Assembly (NCBI GenBank): GCA_027491075.1
Contig: JAIXWX010000034.1
Location: 248,001-312,000 of the forward strand
DNA: 64,000 nt
Direction of reading: 5' to 3'
Origin: Flavobacteriales bacterium
GTDB lineage: Bacteria > Bacteroidota > Bacteroidia > Flavobacteriales_D > Sanyastnellaceae
Part shown: positions 19,457 to 27,557 of the stretch, one piece after another
Layout of the letters: every line of letters starts with the position of its first letter
Position numbering within the stretch: the stretch's first letter is position 1
Notes under the pieces: model-generated
What the model was told of the DNA's origin: nothing
The model's input: the letters and a program-made list of their open reading frames with translations, nothing else
Databases searched by the model: none
Translations under genes and position numbers: made by a program

Positions 19457-19777
19457 TTATTTTATCTCCAGTTTTTCTGCATAATATTCACAGAAATCAC
19501 GCATGGTATCGGCCATCTTCTTTTCTCCTGTGGCGCGTTCAAATGAATCGGCCAAGGTGAGAATGGTTTGATGAACGAAACGCTTCATTTCTTCCACTTC
19601 CATTTCTTTGTTCCAAAGGTCGATGCGTAAGGTGTTTCTTTCTTCTTTGTCCCAAACCGAAAGAATCATCGCTTTAGCTTCAGCGGTTTTTCCGCCGTCT
19701 TTGGCGTTCCAAATGATGCGCTCAGGAATGTTATTCTCGTCGAGTTCTATATCGAAATGTATATCTGTCTTTTTCAT
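19457..19777 (-). CDS. gldC: Gliding motility protein GldC
   Basis: A 106-residue soluble protein without signal peptide. The conserved opening TDIHFDIELDENNIPERI and the stretch RFVHQTILTLADSFERATGE match GldC of Flavobacteria. In F. johnsoniae GldC is a small accessory needed for full gliding, and gldB sits upstream, as here (two-base gap). Biochemical role is not established. Confidence 0.93.
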   Translation of the reverse strand: MKKTDIHFDIELDENNIPERIIWNAKDGGKTAEAKAMILSVWDKEERNTLRIDLWNKEMEVEEMKRFVHQTILTLADSFERATGEKKMADTMRDFCEYYAEKLEIK

Positions 19778-19779
19778 GA

Positions 19780-20814
19780 CTAGGGTTTTCTTGGCTTTTT
19801 AAACGCGGTCAAAAATGCTTGGGGATCTGATTGTGCAATGAGTTGTTCTACGCTTAAATCAGGATGTGCAGCAGCATAATCTCTTACCATTTTCCATCCA
19901 ATCCAAATGCCTAATTGAGGCGGCGACTCTTGTGGTATTCCAGCAGCGTTGGTAAAAGGTCCATAGTCTACCCACTTCTTATTTTCTGCGGGCTTGGTAC
20001 CGAAGAGCACTTTTTCATTTGCCAGTGCCATCCAAATATTGTAGTAAGCGTTTTCAGCCCACGCATACTGTGTCGCGCTCCAGTTCATCTTGGTAGAGTC
20101 TGCAGCTTCTGGCATTAGAGCGTCCATCATATACATCACTTTTCCGTGATGAATCATACTGGAAAGAAGATCTTTCTCCAAGCGAAGAGAATCTTTCTCA
20201 TTGCAATAGGCCCAGCAGAAATCTTTGATGCTATTTACTACCAAGTAATCTTCACGCATGTCTTCTTTGAAATAAAGCGGAAATGGGAAGAGCTGTACCA
20301 AACTGTCTTCGGGTCCGAGATAAAAATCCAGCCCTACTGCGATGATGCTATCGGTTGAGAATGCGGAGAAATTTAATCCGGAATGCATGTACACAACACG
20401 AGGTAATATTTCTTTTGGGAAAAAATGATGATAGCGCTTCAATGCATCTGTGAAGGACGCATTGATTGTTTGTATTTTTTCGTCCGGAAATTTTTTCTGA
20501 ATGTCTTGATAAATCGCAACCATGTTTTGGAAAGTGACAAATCCCTGTAATGCACCGAAATTGCTATCCGGTTGGCAAGGTGCTGCTTGCAGGATGTATT
20601 CAATGTAGTCGCAATAGAAGTCTCCGTATTTTCGGTACAGTTGTTGACCTGCGGCCGCGGGTTGAGAGAAATCGGCACCGAAGACCTCTCGATCAAAGCG
20701 ATCAAAGGTGATTTCCACTGAAGAGTTCGAAACGTCTACCTGTTTAAGGGGATTGGTTTCGCAGGATACTAAAGTGGCTACTGTTAGCAAGAAAAAGTAA
20801 GGTAATATCCGCAT
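19780..20814 (-). CDS. gldB: Gliding motility lipoprotein GldB
   Basis: A 344-residue lipoprotein: signal peptide MRILPYFFLLTVATLVSCET with lipobox LVSC and Cys18. The body contains GldB-type segments such as PRVVYMHSGLNFSAFSTDSI and VGLDFYLGPEDS. GldB is a core gliding protein of Bacteroidota and is essential for gliding in F. johnsoniae. The sequence also resembles Zn-binding DUF2268-type proteins, but no full HExxH motif is visible. Co-transcribed with gldC downstream. Confidence 0.93.
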   Translation of the reverse strand: MRILPYFFLLTVATLVSCETNPLKQVDVSNSSVEITFDRFDREVFGADFSQPAAAGQQLYRKYGDFYCDYIEYILQAAPCQPDSNFGALQGFVTFQNMVAIYQDIQKKFPDEKIQTINASFTDALKRYHHFFPKEILPRVVYMHSGLNFSAFSTDSIIAVGLDFYLGPEDSLVQLFPFPLYFKEDMREDYLVVNSIKDFCWAYCNEKDSLRLEKDLLSSMIHHGKVMYMMDALMPEAADSTKMNWSATQYAWAENAYYNIWMALANEKVLFGTKPAENKKWVDYGPFTNAAGIPQESPPQLGIWIGWKMVRDYAAAHPDLSVEQLIAQSDPQAFLTAFKKPRKP

Positions 20815-20828
20815 ATTAAAATGTTTGT

Positions 20829-20836
20829 TAGTTTTG
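20829..20836 (+). promoter_or_regulatory. -7 element for the barrel protein-nadE unit
   Basis: TAGTTTTG matches TAnnTTTG and lies 45 bases before the ATG at 20882, in the short divergent gap after gldB. No convincing -33 TTG was seen at the normal distance. Confidence 0.4.
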
Positions 20837-20881
20837 TCTTGTACTAACCAGTTGCAATGTTAAGGCAGTAAATTTACCCTT

Positions 20882-21658
20882 ATGAAAAAAATAACATTAA
20901 TTACTATTCTTACGGTGTTAATCACCAGTGCTTTTGCGCAAGACTTCCAAAAGTATAAAATCGCGCCCGTGGTAGGAGCTGGAATCGGTTGGCTCAATCC
21001 CGATTCTAAGTTTATCACCAATGAAGGAAACATGTTTCGTTTTGGTTATGGATTAGCGGTAGATATTCACTTCACTGAAAATTACGCCATCGGAACAGGG
21101 CTCAATGTATCCAACTTCGGAGGTACGCTTAGCTTTAAAGAGTCAGGTCGTTCCAATAACCAACAGTTGATTTGGCAAACTACCAGAGACTTCGATCTTC
21201 GCTATGTAGAAATTCCATTGTCGTTGAAGCTCCGCACCAACGAAATTGGTTACATGACGTACTGGGGTCAGTTCGGACTCATCGCAGGTGTAAACATTCG
21301 TGCACGTGGTGACAGCGAAATCGACTTTGAATCGGTCAAGTTAGAAACGGAATCTGGAGTAAATTGGGTGAAGTCCGATTTACCATCACTTACCTCAGAA
21401 GACGACGACATAAAAGACGATACTCAAATCTTCCGTGTAGGACTTTTGATCGGAGCTGGTATTGAGTATGGGCTTTCTGGTAATTCAGCAGTAGTAGTGG
21501 GAGTGACCTACAACAACGGTTTCACCAATGTGTTGAAAGGCGAGGTTGTTCAGACCGACGATCGCGATGAAGTAGTTTTTGAAAGTCAAAATCCAAAAAC
21601 ATCCAAGCTGAAGGCGATGTCACACATTGTATCCTTGAACGTTGGATTCAAGTTTTAA
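20882..21658 (+). CDS. Outer-membrane beta-barrel protein (PorT-like family)
   Basis: A 258-residue exported protein. Signal peptide MKKITLITILTVLITSAFAQ, then alternating strands with features of a small eight-strand barrel: PVVGAGIGWLNPDSKF, GYGLAVDIHFTENYAIGTGL, and terminal aromatic MSHIVSLNVGFKF. It resembles the PorT/DUF2490-like 'porin family' group of Bacteroidota; PorT itself takes part in T9SS function, but sequence alone does not place it as PorT. Its TAA stop overlaps the nadE ATG (TAATG), so the two are translationally coupled. Confidence 0.8.
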   Translation: MKKITLITILTVLITSAFAQDFQKYKIAPVVGAGIGWLNPDSKFITNEGNMFRFGYGLAVDIHFTENYAIGTGLNVSNFGGTLSFKESGRSNNQQLIWQTTRDFDLRYVEIPLSLKLRTNEIGYMTYWGQFGLIAGVNIRARGDSEIDFESVKLETESGVNWVKSDLPSLTSEDDDIKDDTQIFRVGLLIGAGIEYGLSGNSAVVVGVTYNNGFTNVLKGEVVQTDDRDEVVFESQNPKTSKLKAMSHIVSLNVGFKF

Positions 21659-22467
21659 TGCAACATCAAAAAATAGTGGAGCACATGGTAGCATGGCTGA
21701 AGAGTTATGCAGACAGTGCTCGTGTCAATGGTTTTGTAGTGGGTGTCAGCGGCGGAATAGATTCGGCGCTGACATCTACATTATGCGCGATGACGGGCAA
21801 GGATACGTTATTGTTAGAGTTGCCCATTTATCAAGCCGTCAGTCAAGTGTCTAGAGCGCAAGAGCACATGCAGTGGCTTGCCTCGAAATATTCCAACGTC
21901 AAGACCCATCGCGTGGAGCTCACTCCCGTATTTGATGGATTTATGAAATCCGTTCCAGCCACAGAGAGTGAAGAATTGCTTCATTTAAGTTTGGCCAATA
22001 CCCGATCTCGATTGCGGATGATGACTCTGTATTATTTCGCAGGCATTCACCGCTTATTGGTTGCAGGCACTGGCAATAAAGTTGAGGACTTTGGAGTAGG
22101 ATTTTACACCAAGTACGGCGACGGTGGAGTAGATGTTTCTCCCATTGCCGACTTGATGAAAACAGAAGTGTATGCCCTCGCTCAGTATTTAGGAGTAATT
22201 GACAGCATTCAAAAAGCAAAGCCCACAGATGGTTTATGGGGCGATGATCGCAGCGATGAAGATCAGATAGGCGCCTCCTATCCTGAGCTCGAGTGGGCGA
22301 TGGTAGAAATAGCAAACAACGAGAACACGTTTCCTTCACTGGATTCTTATACTGAAAGACAAAAGACCGTTCTTCAAATCTATTGGAGAATGAATCGAGC
22401 CAATCAACACAAGATGAATCCTATTCCAGTGTGCCTCATTCCTGAAAATCTAAAAATTAGTCACTAG
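21658..22467 (+). CDS. nadE: NAD+ synthase, ammonia-dependent
   Basis: NadE amidates nicotinic acid adenine dinucleotide to NAD+. The 269-residue protein has only the synthetase domain: ATP pyrophosphatase loop VVGVSGGIDSALTSTL near residue 30, RSRLRMMTLYYFAG, the motif GTGNKVEDFGVGFYTKYGDG, and PTDGLWGDDRSDEDQIG. Absence of a nitrilase-type glutaminase domain indicates use of ammonia. The last codons and the TAG stop are provided by the first units of a TAGTCAC heptamer array, so the extreme C-terminus (ISH) comes from repeat sequence. Confidence 0.96.
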   Translation: MQHQKIVEHMVAWLKSYADSARVNGFVVGVSGGIDSALTSTLCAMTGKDTLLLELPIYQAVSQVSRAQEHMQWLASKYSNVKTHRVELTPVFDGFMKSVPATESEELLHLSLANTRSRLRMMTLYYFAGIHRLLVAGTGNKVEDFGVGFYTKYGDGGVDVSPIADLMKTEVYALAQYLGVIDSIQKAKPTDGLWGDDRSDEDQIGASYPELEWAMVEIANNENTFPSLDSYTERQKTVLQIYWRMNRANQHKMNPIPVCLIPENLKISH

Positions 22468-22520
22468 TCTCTAGTCTCTAGTCTCTAGTCACTAGTCACT
22501 AGTCTCTAGTCACTAGTCAC
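22458..22520. repeat. Heptamer tandem repeat (TAGTCAC/TAGTCTC, nine copies)
   Basis: Nine head-to-tail seven-base units fill 63 bases. The order of the variable base is A,T,T,T,A,A,T,A,A in TAGTCwC, with no other change. The array begins inside nadE and supplies its stop codon. Each unit carries TAG, and with a period of seven the TAGs rotate through the three frames, so any frame entering it is stopped within 21 bases. Such heptamers expand by slippage; copy number probably varies between strains. Confidence 0.95.
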
Positions 22521-22550
22521 TATGCTACCCCCCGAAGCTATTTACTTGAT

Positions 22551-22558
22551 TAATTTTG
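22551..22558 (+). promoter_or_regulatory. -7 element for the serine hydrolase gene
   Basis: TAATTTTG fits TAnnTTTG, seven bases before the ATG at 22565 and 34 before the alternative ATG at 22592. If real, the transcript would have a very short leader or would favour the later start. Confidence 0.35.
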
Positions 22559-22564
22559 CTGAGA

Positions 22565-23638
22565 ATGATGCAAAAAACATTTGGGCAAATGACTACGGAA
22601 AAAGAGACTTCGCTTCAAACCATTCTTGACAAAACAGTTGATGGTAAAAAGGTGTTTGGGACATCTTTCGCCATAAAAAAAGATGTACTGGTTTGGTTCG
22701 GGGCGTCGGGCAATTTGTCAATAGATCAACCTTATTTCATTGCAAGCACTACCAAATTGTTTACAACGGCAATCATCCTAAAACTGAGAGCCAATGGTAA
22801 ACTTCGTCTTGATGACAACATCAGTCAGTACATTGAGAAATCAATTTTATCAGGACTTCACTTCTTCAACGGGAAAGATTATTCAGAAGTACTCACCATT
22901 AGACATCTGCTATCTCATACTTCTGGTTTACCTGACTATTTCCAAGGAAAAGGAACAAATGGAAGCAGCTTAGAGAATGAAATAACAGCGGGGAATGACC
23001 AGTTCTGGTCTTTTGAGCAATCTATTGAAAGAACAAAGCAAATGAAACCGCTTTTTGTACCCGGGACAAAAAGGAAAGCAAATTATTCAGATGCGAATTT
23101 TCAACTTTTAGGAAGAATCATAGAGCATATAACGCATAAGTCGTATTCTGATAACTGTAAAGAATTGATCATTCAACCGCTTGGTTTGACCCATACCTAT
23201 CTCTATCAAAACTCAACGGATAAAACACCAAAGACACTTTTTTACAAGAGCAACGAACTGAATATACCGAAAGCAATGTCCTCTTTTGGAGCGGACGGCG
23301 GAATGGTTTCCACTTCAAGCGATATGCTCACATTTATTGAAGCATTTTTTATGGGAAAGATATTCCCCAAAGACTACATCAGCGAATTGCAAGAATGGAA
23401 TAGAATATTTTTTCCGATGAAATCGGGAATTGGAATTCACTTGTTTAAACTTCCATGGCTTTTTAATCCGACAGGTGCTGTTCCTTATTTCATTGGACAT
23501 TCAGGACTTTCTGGGGCATTAGCATACTACAGCCCTAAAGAGAATATTTTTGTAGTGGGTACGGTAAATCAGGTGGCCCATCCTGACATTTCCTTCAGGA
23601 CCATGATTAAATTGACTCAAGAAGTCATGAAGAAATAA
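22565..23638 (+). CDS. Serine hydrolase of the beta-lactamase/PBP4 (class C) family
   Basis: About 357 residues. The class C fold motifs are present: nucleophile STTK near residue 61 (FIASTTKLFTTAIILKL), tyrosine motif YSD (KANYSDANFQLLGRI), RHLLSHTSGLPDYFQGK, and HSGLSGALAYYS in place of the KTG/HxG box. No signal peptide is visible, which suggests a cytoplasmic enzyme. The frame is open to TTG 22556; ATG 22565, 22568 or 22592 are all possible starts and I use the first ATG. The role may be peptidase or esterase; antibiotic hydrolysis cannot be inferred. It stands alone after the heptamer array. Confidence 0.88.
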   Translation: MMQKTFGQMTTEKETSLQTILDKTVDGKKVFGTSFAIKKDVLVWFGASGNLSIDQPYFIASTTKLFTTAIILKLRANGKLRLDDNISQYIEKSILSGLHFFNGKDYSEVLTIRHLLSHTSGLPDYFQGKGTNGSSLENEITAGNDQFWSFEQSIERTKQMKPLFVPGTKRKANYSDANFQLLGRIIEHITHKSYSDNCKELIIQPLGLTHTYLYQNSTDKTPKTLFYKSNELNIPKAMSSFGADGGMVSTSSDMLTFIEAFFMGKIFPKDYISELQEWNRIFFPMKSGIGIHLFKLPWLFNPTGAVPYFIGHSGLSGALAYYSPKENIFVVGTVNQVAHPDISFRTMIKLTQEVMKK

Positions 23639-23915
23639 GAAGTACAGGGTGTTTGCCAAACCCCATTTATGCTTCGTTAGGGTTGTATCTATCATCCAGA
23701 TAACAAAAGTTTAGATTTGTTAAAGTATCTTTTTTTATGTTTTCCACGAGAACGCGGTGATTAAATTCACACGGAGAAAATGATTAACTCATTTCAGTTC
23801 TAATGTCGATATAAGGACAACGTGAAGCACGATGGATCTTTCTTAAATATGAGAACAAGTCCAAGCAAAAGCGGAAGACCTTTGAGACTTGAGGGAAATT
23901 TAAATCAGAAATAAA
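23639..23915. other. Intergenic stretch with no recognised gene
   Basis: The largest gap in the window (277 bases). I found no RNA gene, no ORF with a plausible start and no clear promoter. A weak bulged hairpin (GGGTGTTTGCCAAACCCC, 23651-23668 approximately) follows the hydrolase stop but has no T tract. Confidence 0.4.
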
Positions 23916-24536
23916 ATGAAGACAAAGAACTACTTAGTATTAGCTTTTGCTTGTATGATCGTTTTTCCAATGAACTTGTTTGCTCAAGATGATAATGAAG
24001 CAAGCACACTTTTTGGGGATGGAAAAGGAATTAGTGCCAAAGATTTAGGATTCATAGTGGCTCCGAGTTATGGTTTAACTGAGATGGATGGTAGCACAAC
24101 TTCACTGTTTAACCTACGTGTTGGGGTGAATCTTAAAGACCGGTTTTCACTTGGCGCTTACTATAGTACCTCATTAAATGAGATAAGACCACAGAGCGAA
24201 AGTCTTCAGAATATATACATGGACTATTGGACAGGAGGTGGCTTTGTAGAATATACTTTGTTTTCAAAGAAATTGGCTCACTTGACTTTTCCGCTTTATG
24301 TTGGTTATGGAGAAGTAGAAATGGACAATGAACCGGATAATATTGAACTTGGAGAAGCTAATTTTTTTCAAGTTGAGCCATCGGCTTTATTAGAAATCAA
24401 TTTGCACAAATACGTGCGGTTTAATATAGGAGCAGGCTATCGCTTTGTTGGACAAATGAATTATAGAAACTTTGATCAATCACATATTTCAGGATTGACA
24501 GGTTACATTGGATTGAAATTCGGACTTTTCAAATAA
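23916..24536 (+). CDS. Predicted outer-membrane beta-barrel protein of unknown role
   Basis: A 206-residue exported protein with signal peptide MKTKNYLVLAFACMIVFPMN and cleavage after LFAQ. Strand-like segments FIVAPSYGLTEMDG, NLRVGVNLKDRFSLGAYYST, FFQVEPSALLEINL and the terminal TGYIGLKFGLFK (aromatic last residue region) suit a small eight-strand barrel. I recognise no specific family. It is the first of several small exported proteins in a loosely packed block. Confidence 0.7.
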   Translation: MKTKNYLVLAFACMIVFPMNLFAQDDNEASTLFGDGKGISAKDLGFIVAPSYGLTEMDGSTTSLFNLRVGVNLKDRFSLGAYYSTSLNEIRPQSESLQNIYMDYWTGGGFVEYTLFSKKLAHLTFPLYVGYGEVEMDNEPDNIELGEANFFQVEPSALLEINLHKYVRFNIGAGYRFVGQMNYRNFDQSHISGLTGYIGLKFGLFK

Positions 24537-24570
24537 AGAACTACTATTGCCAAACCATAGCTTAATCTTC

Positions 24571-25101
24571 ATGAAACGATACTACAGGATATATTTTTTT
24601 CTTATGACAGTAGTATTTTTTCATAGTCGTTGTGCAAGCAATGCGGGAAAGACCTTGTCTGCTAGTTGGTATGAATTTACAAAAGCTGAAATTTTAAAAC
24701 AAGCTGATCTCAGCCCTGATAGTATTATCTCTAGTTATAATGAGGATCGCTCTTTCAAAAAGGAACATTACTTTTCGGGGGGGCACGAATATTTGATTAG
24801 AGGATATGACAAAGGAATTCTATGTATAGAGACGCATTTCAGCAAAGAAGGAAGCTTTGAACTAAGACGAGAACTTTGCGATAATGGTAATTTAACTTTT
24901 GAAGGTATTGCGTACAAAAAACATTTTTACGGACTTTCAACGTGGCGTTATTGTGACGGACAATTAATGCAGCAAGGCGTTCGATACGATGATAAGAAAG
25001 TGGGTGTTTGGAAGACATTTGATCAGAAAGGAAGACAAATAGAAGAAACAGACTATAGAAGCATTGCTCAACTTGACTCCATGCCTACCTTCACCAATTA
25101 G
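24571..25101 (+). CDS. Exported MORN/YwqK-like repeat protein
   Basis: About 176 residues. The frame is open to TTG 24547, but ATG 24571 gives a proper signal sequence (MKRYYRIYFFLMTVVFFHSR). The cysteine that follows (RCAS) is not in a good lipobox. The second half has MORN/YwqK-type strands, for example FEGIAYKKHFYGLSTWRYCD and KKVGVWKTFDQKGRQIEETD, which resemble repeats in 'toxin-antitoxin system YwqK family' proteins. That label is historical; nothing nearby looks like a toxin. Function unknown. Confidence 0.65.
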   Translation: MKRYYRIYFFLMTVVFFHSRCASNAGKTLSASWYEFTKAEILKQADLSPDSIISSYNEDRSFKKEHYFSGGHEYLIRGYDKGILCIETHFSKEGSFELRRELCDNGNLTFEGIAYKKHFYGLSTWRYCDGQLMQQGVRYDDKKVGVWKTFDQKGRQIEETDYRSIAQLDSMPTFTN

Positions 25102-25148
25102 TTTTCTCAGCTTTAAGGTAGATAATGAAATAATACATCTATGTGAAG

Positions 25149-25187
25149 GGTCATTTTATTATGATGGTTGTGATTTATAAAGTGACC
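25149..25187 (+). other. Long inverted repeat between two exported-protein genes
   Basis: GGTCATTTTAT at 25149-25159 pairs with ATAAAGTGACC at 25177-25187: eleven pairs including one G-U, around a 17-base loop. No T run follows, so it is not a standard terminator. It could be an mRNA processing or stability element for the gene at 25239. Confidence 0.45.
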
Positions 25188-25238
25188 ATTATGCCCAAGC
25201 TGTGACGAGAAAATGGACAACATAAGAATGCTAGTAGA

Positions 25239-25931
25239 ATGAAGAAAGCACTTTTTATCTTAGCTGTTTCGACCTTAACCGCATTTGTTGGAACAACTGC
25301 TCGTAGCCTAGAGGTTGGGAATTCCTTGAAGGAGGAAACATGTCAATCAGTTGACACAGTGAAGATCCATTATGTTCATTCTGTTATTGAAAGTATATTT
25401 TATGATCTCCCTCTTGAGAAGTCTCGTTTAGAGCTTCGTGAGCGAATGTTGCATGATAAAAGATTTATTCTGACAGACAGTACTTTCAATGACTTTAAGC
25501 CCTCGACCTTTTTCAAGGGTATCACCGCAGACAAAGGTCTTCTCAAGTCAGATCCCGACTCTATTGAAGTGATGTTGATTTATGGTAATGCAGCACTTGT
25601 AACGGAGAAGGGCGGACAAGCGGATTTTAATAAGAATCCCATGATTCTAGAGTGTAAGTATTTCTTTTCCAATAAAGACAAGGCGGAGTTAGAATATGGA
25701 CGAATATTGAATTTGGTTCGTCCTATTTTCACGGATACCAGCTCCATAAAGGACGATGAATGGGAACTACAATATTCTAAAGGTACAGAAAAGTGCACTG
25801 GGAAAATATTCGATCACTTTGATCCATACTATAGAGTCGCTATAGCACACATATCTTTTAAACCTGTGAATGGCGATGAGTCTATATTTATACTTGATAT
25901 AGCATTTAGTAAAGAAGATAAAAGAGAGTAA
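25239..25931 (+). CDS. Exported protein of unknown function
   Basis: A 230-residue protein with signal peptide MKKALFILAVSTLTAFVGTT. The mature part is mixed alpha/beta and has no motif I recognise; it includes one cysteine early (EETCQSVDT) and several acidic patches. It is flanked by other small exported proteins without a shared family. The ORF is supported by its length, the signal peptide and codon character. Confidence 0.65.
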   Translation: MKKALFILAVSTLTAFVGTTARSLEVGNSLKEETCQSVDTVKIHYVHSVIESIFYDLPLEKSRLELRERMLHDKRFILTDSTFNDFKPSTFFKGITADKGLLKSDPDSIEVMLIYGNAALVTEKGGQADFNKNPMILECKYFFSNKDKAELEYGRILNLVRPIFTDTSSIKDDEWELQYSKGTEKCTGKIFDHFDPYYRVAIAHISFKPVNGDESIFILDIAFSKEDKRE

Positions 25932-26116
25932 GCACCTGGCGGCATATTGCTTAGTCAATTTTGTGGCTGAAATGTTTCTATGAAATATCAGTGCTAGGTT
26001 GAACAGCATTAGCTCGAATAAACTTTAGTGTTTCAATTATGCTTCTTTATTAAGTATGCTTTGGTGTAACCGGTTATGAACTGCAACATTAGTTTTAATC
26101 AAATGATGTGTTATTG

Positions 26117-26872
26117 ATGATTAAAGAAATGAAACATTTTGAATTGTTCGATTACTTTATTAGGAGAAATTGTAAATACATAGTTATTGCAATTATAGTT
26201 ATTGGAGGTTTATCTTCTTGTAATACATTGGAAAAGGCTTCTCTTCATGGATTGAATAGTGGATATTACAAATTGAAATATGATACTATAAAAACACAAA
26301 GTGTTTATTTAGATGTTACAGAAGAAAAGATCGATCTATACCATCACATAAATCATACATTGAACGGAAAGCAATTTTTGACCATCCCTTTAAACACAAT
26401 TAATGACAGTGTTTTCATAAATGGAATGGTATTGAAAAAGCAAAGTCTTGATGTGGATATCACTTCAGTTTTATTGAAATATCGGCCATCTGTTTATGGA
26501 TTGCCCGCACAGTTGACAACAGACCTGAGCATGGCTTTATATGTGGGCTGGAGGCATGACTACTTTCACCTCAGGAGTAAAAAAGATCCATTGGGCAAGA
26601 GTCATCGTAAAATTAGTAATAGGGGCTTTGACTTTGGCGTATTTGCGGGTCCAGGCACGACATTGATTAGTCCCTTTACTACGCGAAATAATAGGACCGA
26701 TGAGTACAACGGCATGATTATTCAGACGGGGGTTGCTGGCTTTATAGAATCAAACGTCGCTAGTTTTGGATTAGCGGTTGGCTACGATTATCTAATGAAT
26801 CCTGACAGAGAGATATGGATTTATTCGAATAAACCTTGGGTAGGATTTATAGTAGGTATTGCGTTGAACTGA
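26117..26872 (+). CDS. Putative lipoprotein with C-terminal barrel-like strands
   Basis: About 251 residues. The membrane segment YIVIAIIVIGGLSSCNT ends in lipobox LSSC (Cys35 from the chosen start), so the mature form is probably a lipoprotein. The second half has strand-like stretches DFGVFAGPGTTLISPFTTRN and terminal PWVGFIVGIALN, as in small outer-membrane proteins. The frame opens at GTG 26108; ATG 26117 and ATG 26129 are both possible, and the latter gives a shorter n-region. I recognise no family. A perfect ten-base palindrome TAACCGGTTA lies about 40 bases upstream (26067-26076). Confidence 0.68.
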   Translation: MIKEMKHFELFDYFIRRNCKYIVIAIIVIGGLSSCNTLEKASLHGLNSGYYKLKYDTIKTQSVYLDVTEEKIDLYHHINHTLNGKQFLTIPLNTINDSVFINGMVLKKQSLDVDITSVLLKYRPSVYGLPAQLTTDLSMALYVGWRHDYFHLRSKKDPLGKSHRKISNRGFDFGVFAGPGTTLISPFTTRNNRTDEYNGMIIQTGVAGFIESNVASFGLAVGYDYLMNPDREIWIYSNKPWVGFIVGIALN

Positions 26873-27021
26873 ATAAGTAGTTATTATAAAACGGCCATCG
26901 CGAGACTTGGAACAGTTAGAATAAGCAAGCTCTTTGAACACATCCACGGTAGGATCACTTCTGAAGGTGACATATATCATATTCCTTTTGAAAGAAAAGG
27001 TAGTCCTTTAGAAAAAAAACA

Positions 27022-27510
27022 ATGGATCAAACACACATTCACTTAGTCATAACCCATCTGCCAATTTTTGGTTCTATTTTAGGTGGGTGTGTTCTGTTTT
27101 ATGGCCTTTGGACAAAAAGCGATGAGACTAAAATCGCCGCTTATGGTTTGTTCATTATTTCTTCGATAGGTGCGAGTATTGCATATTTAACGGGAGAGGC
27201 AGCAGAAGAGCGTGTTGAACATTTGCCAGGGATTATTGAAACGACCATCGAAAGGCACGAGGATTTTGCAATCTACGCATTGGTTTCCCTTATCATTTTA
27301 GGTCTATCCTCCATTTTAAGTTTATTCTTGACTTTGAGGAAGTCACCTGCGACAAGAACGTTGGCATTTGTTGTCCTCTTTGTTTCATTAGTTAGTTTCG
27401 GTCTTGTAGCAAGAACGGGATATTTAGGAGGACAAATAAGACATTCCGAGATTTCTAACGTTCCAGCTGCGCCAGTAGATAATACAGAAAGTGAAGGAGA
27501 CGATGAGTAG
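27022..27510 (+). CDS. Small membrane protein (DUF2231-like)
   Basis: A 162-residue inner-membrane protein with four predicted spans and no signal peptide. The N-terminus has histidines in the pattern MDQTHIHLVITHLPIFGSIL, resembling the HxxxHxP start of DUF2231-type proteins, which may bind haem or metal. Further conserved-looking parts are AYLTGEAAEERVEHLPGI, ERHEDFAIYALVSL and ARTGYLGGQIRHSEI. The acidic tail is cytoplasmic or periplasmic. It lies 47 bases upstream of a P-type ATPase on the same strand, so it may be an accessory to that pump; this is inference. Confidence 0.75.
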   Translation: MDQTHIHLVITHLPIFGSILGGCVLFYGLWTKSDETKIAAYGLFIISSIGASIAYLTGEAAEERVEHLPGIIETTIERHEDFAIYALVSLIILGLSSILSLFLTLRKSPATRTLAFVVLFVSLVSFGLVARTGYLGGQIRHSEISNVPAAPVDNTESEGDDE

Positions 27511-27557
27511 ATAAAGTTAGCAAAGTCGTTTTTTCTATAAATAAGCTAGCTTAAAAG

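Noticed and set aside
21941-22339. A 132-codon minus-strand ORF opposite nadE
   Set aside because: Antisense shadow of nadE without recognisable domains.
22458-22520. Possible CRISPR array
   Set aside because: Units are seven bases head to tail without spacers and no cas gene is nearby.
22565-23638. Serine hydrolase as an antibiotic-resistance beta-lactamase
   Set aside because: Only the general class C fold is visible, there is no signal peptide and no resistance context.
23651-23668. Hairpin GGGTGTTTGCCAAACCCC as terminator of the serine hydrolase gene
   Set aside because: The stem is bulged and there is no T tract after it.
24571-25101. YwqK-like protein as the antitoxin of a toxin-antitoxin pair
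   Set aside because: The family name is historical; the protein is exported and no toxin-like gene is next to it.
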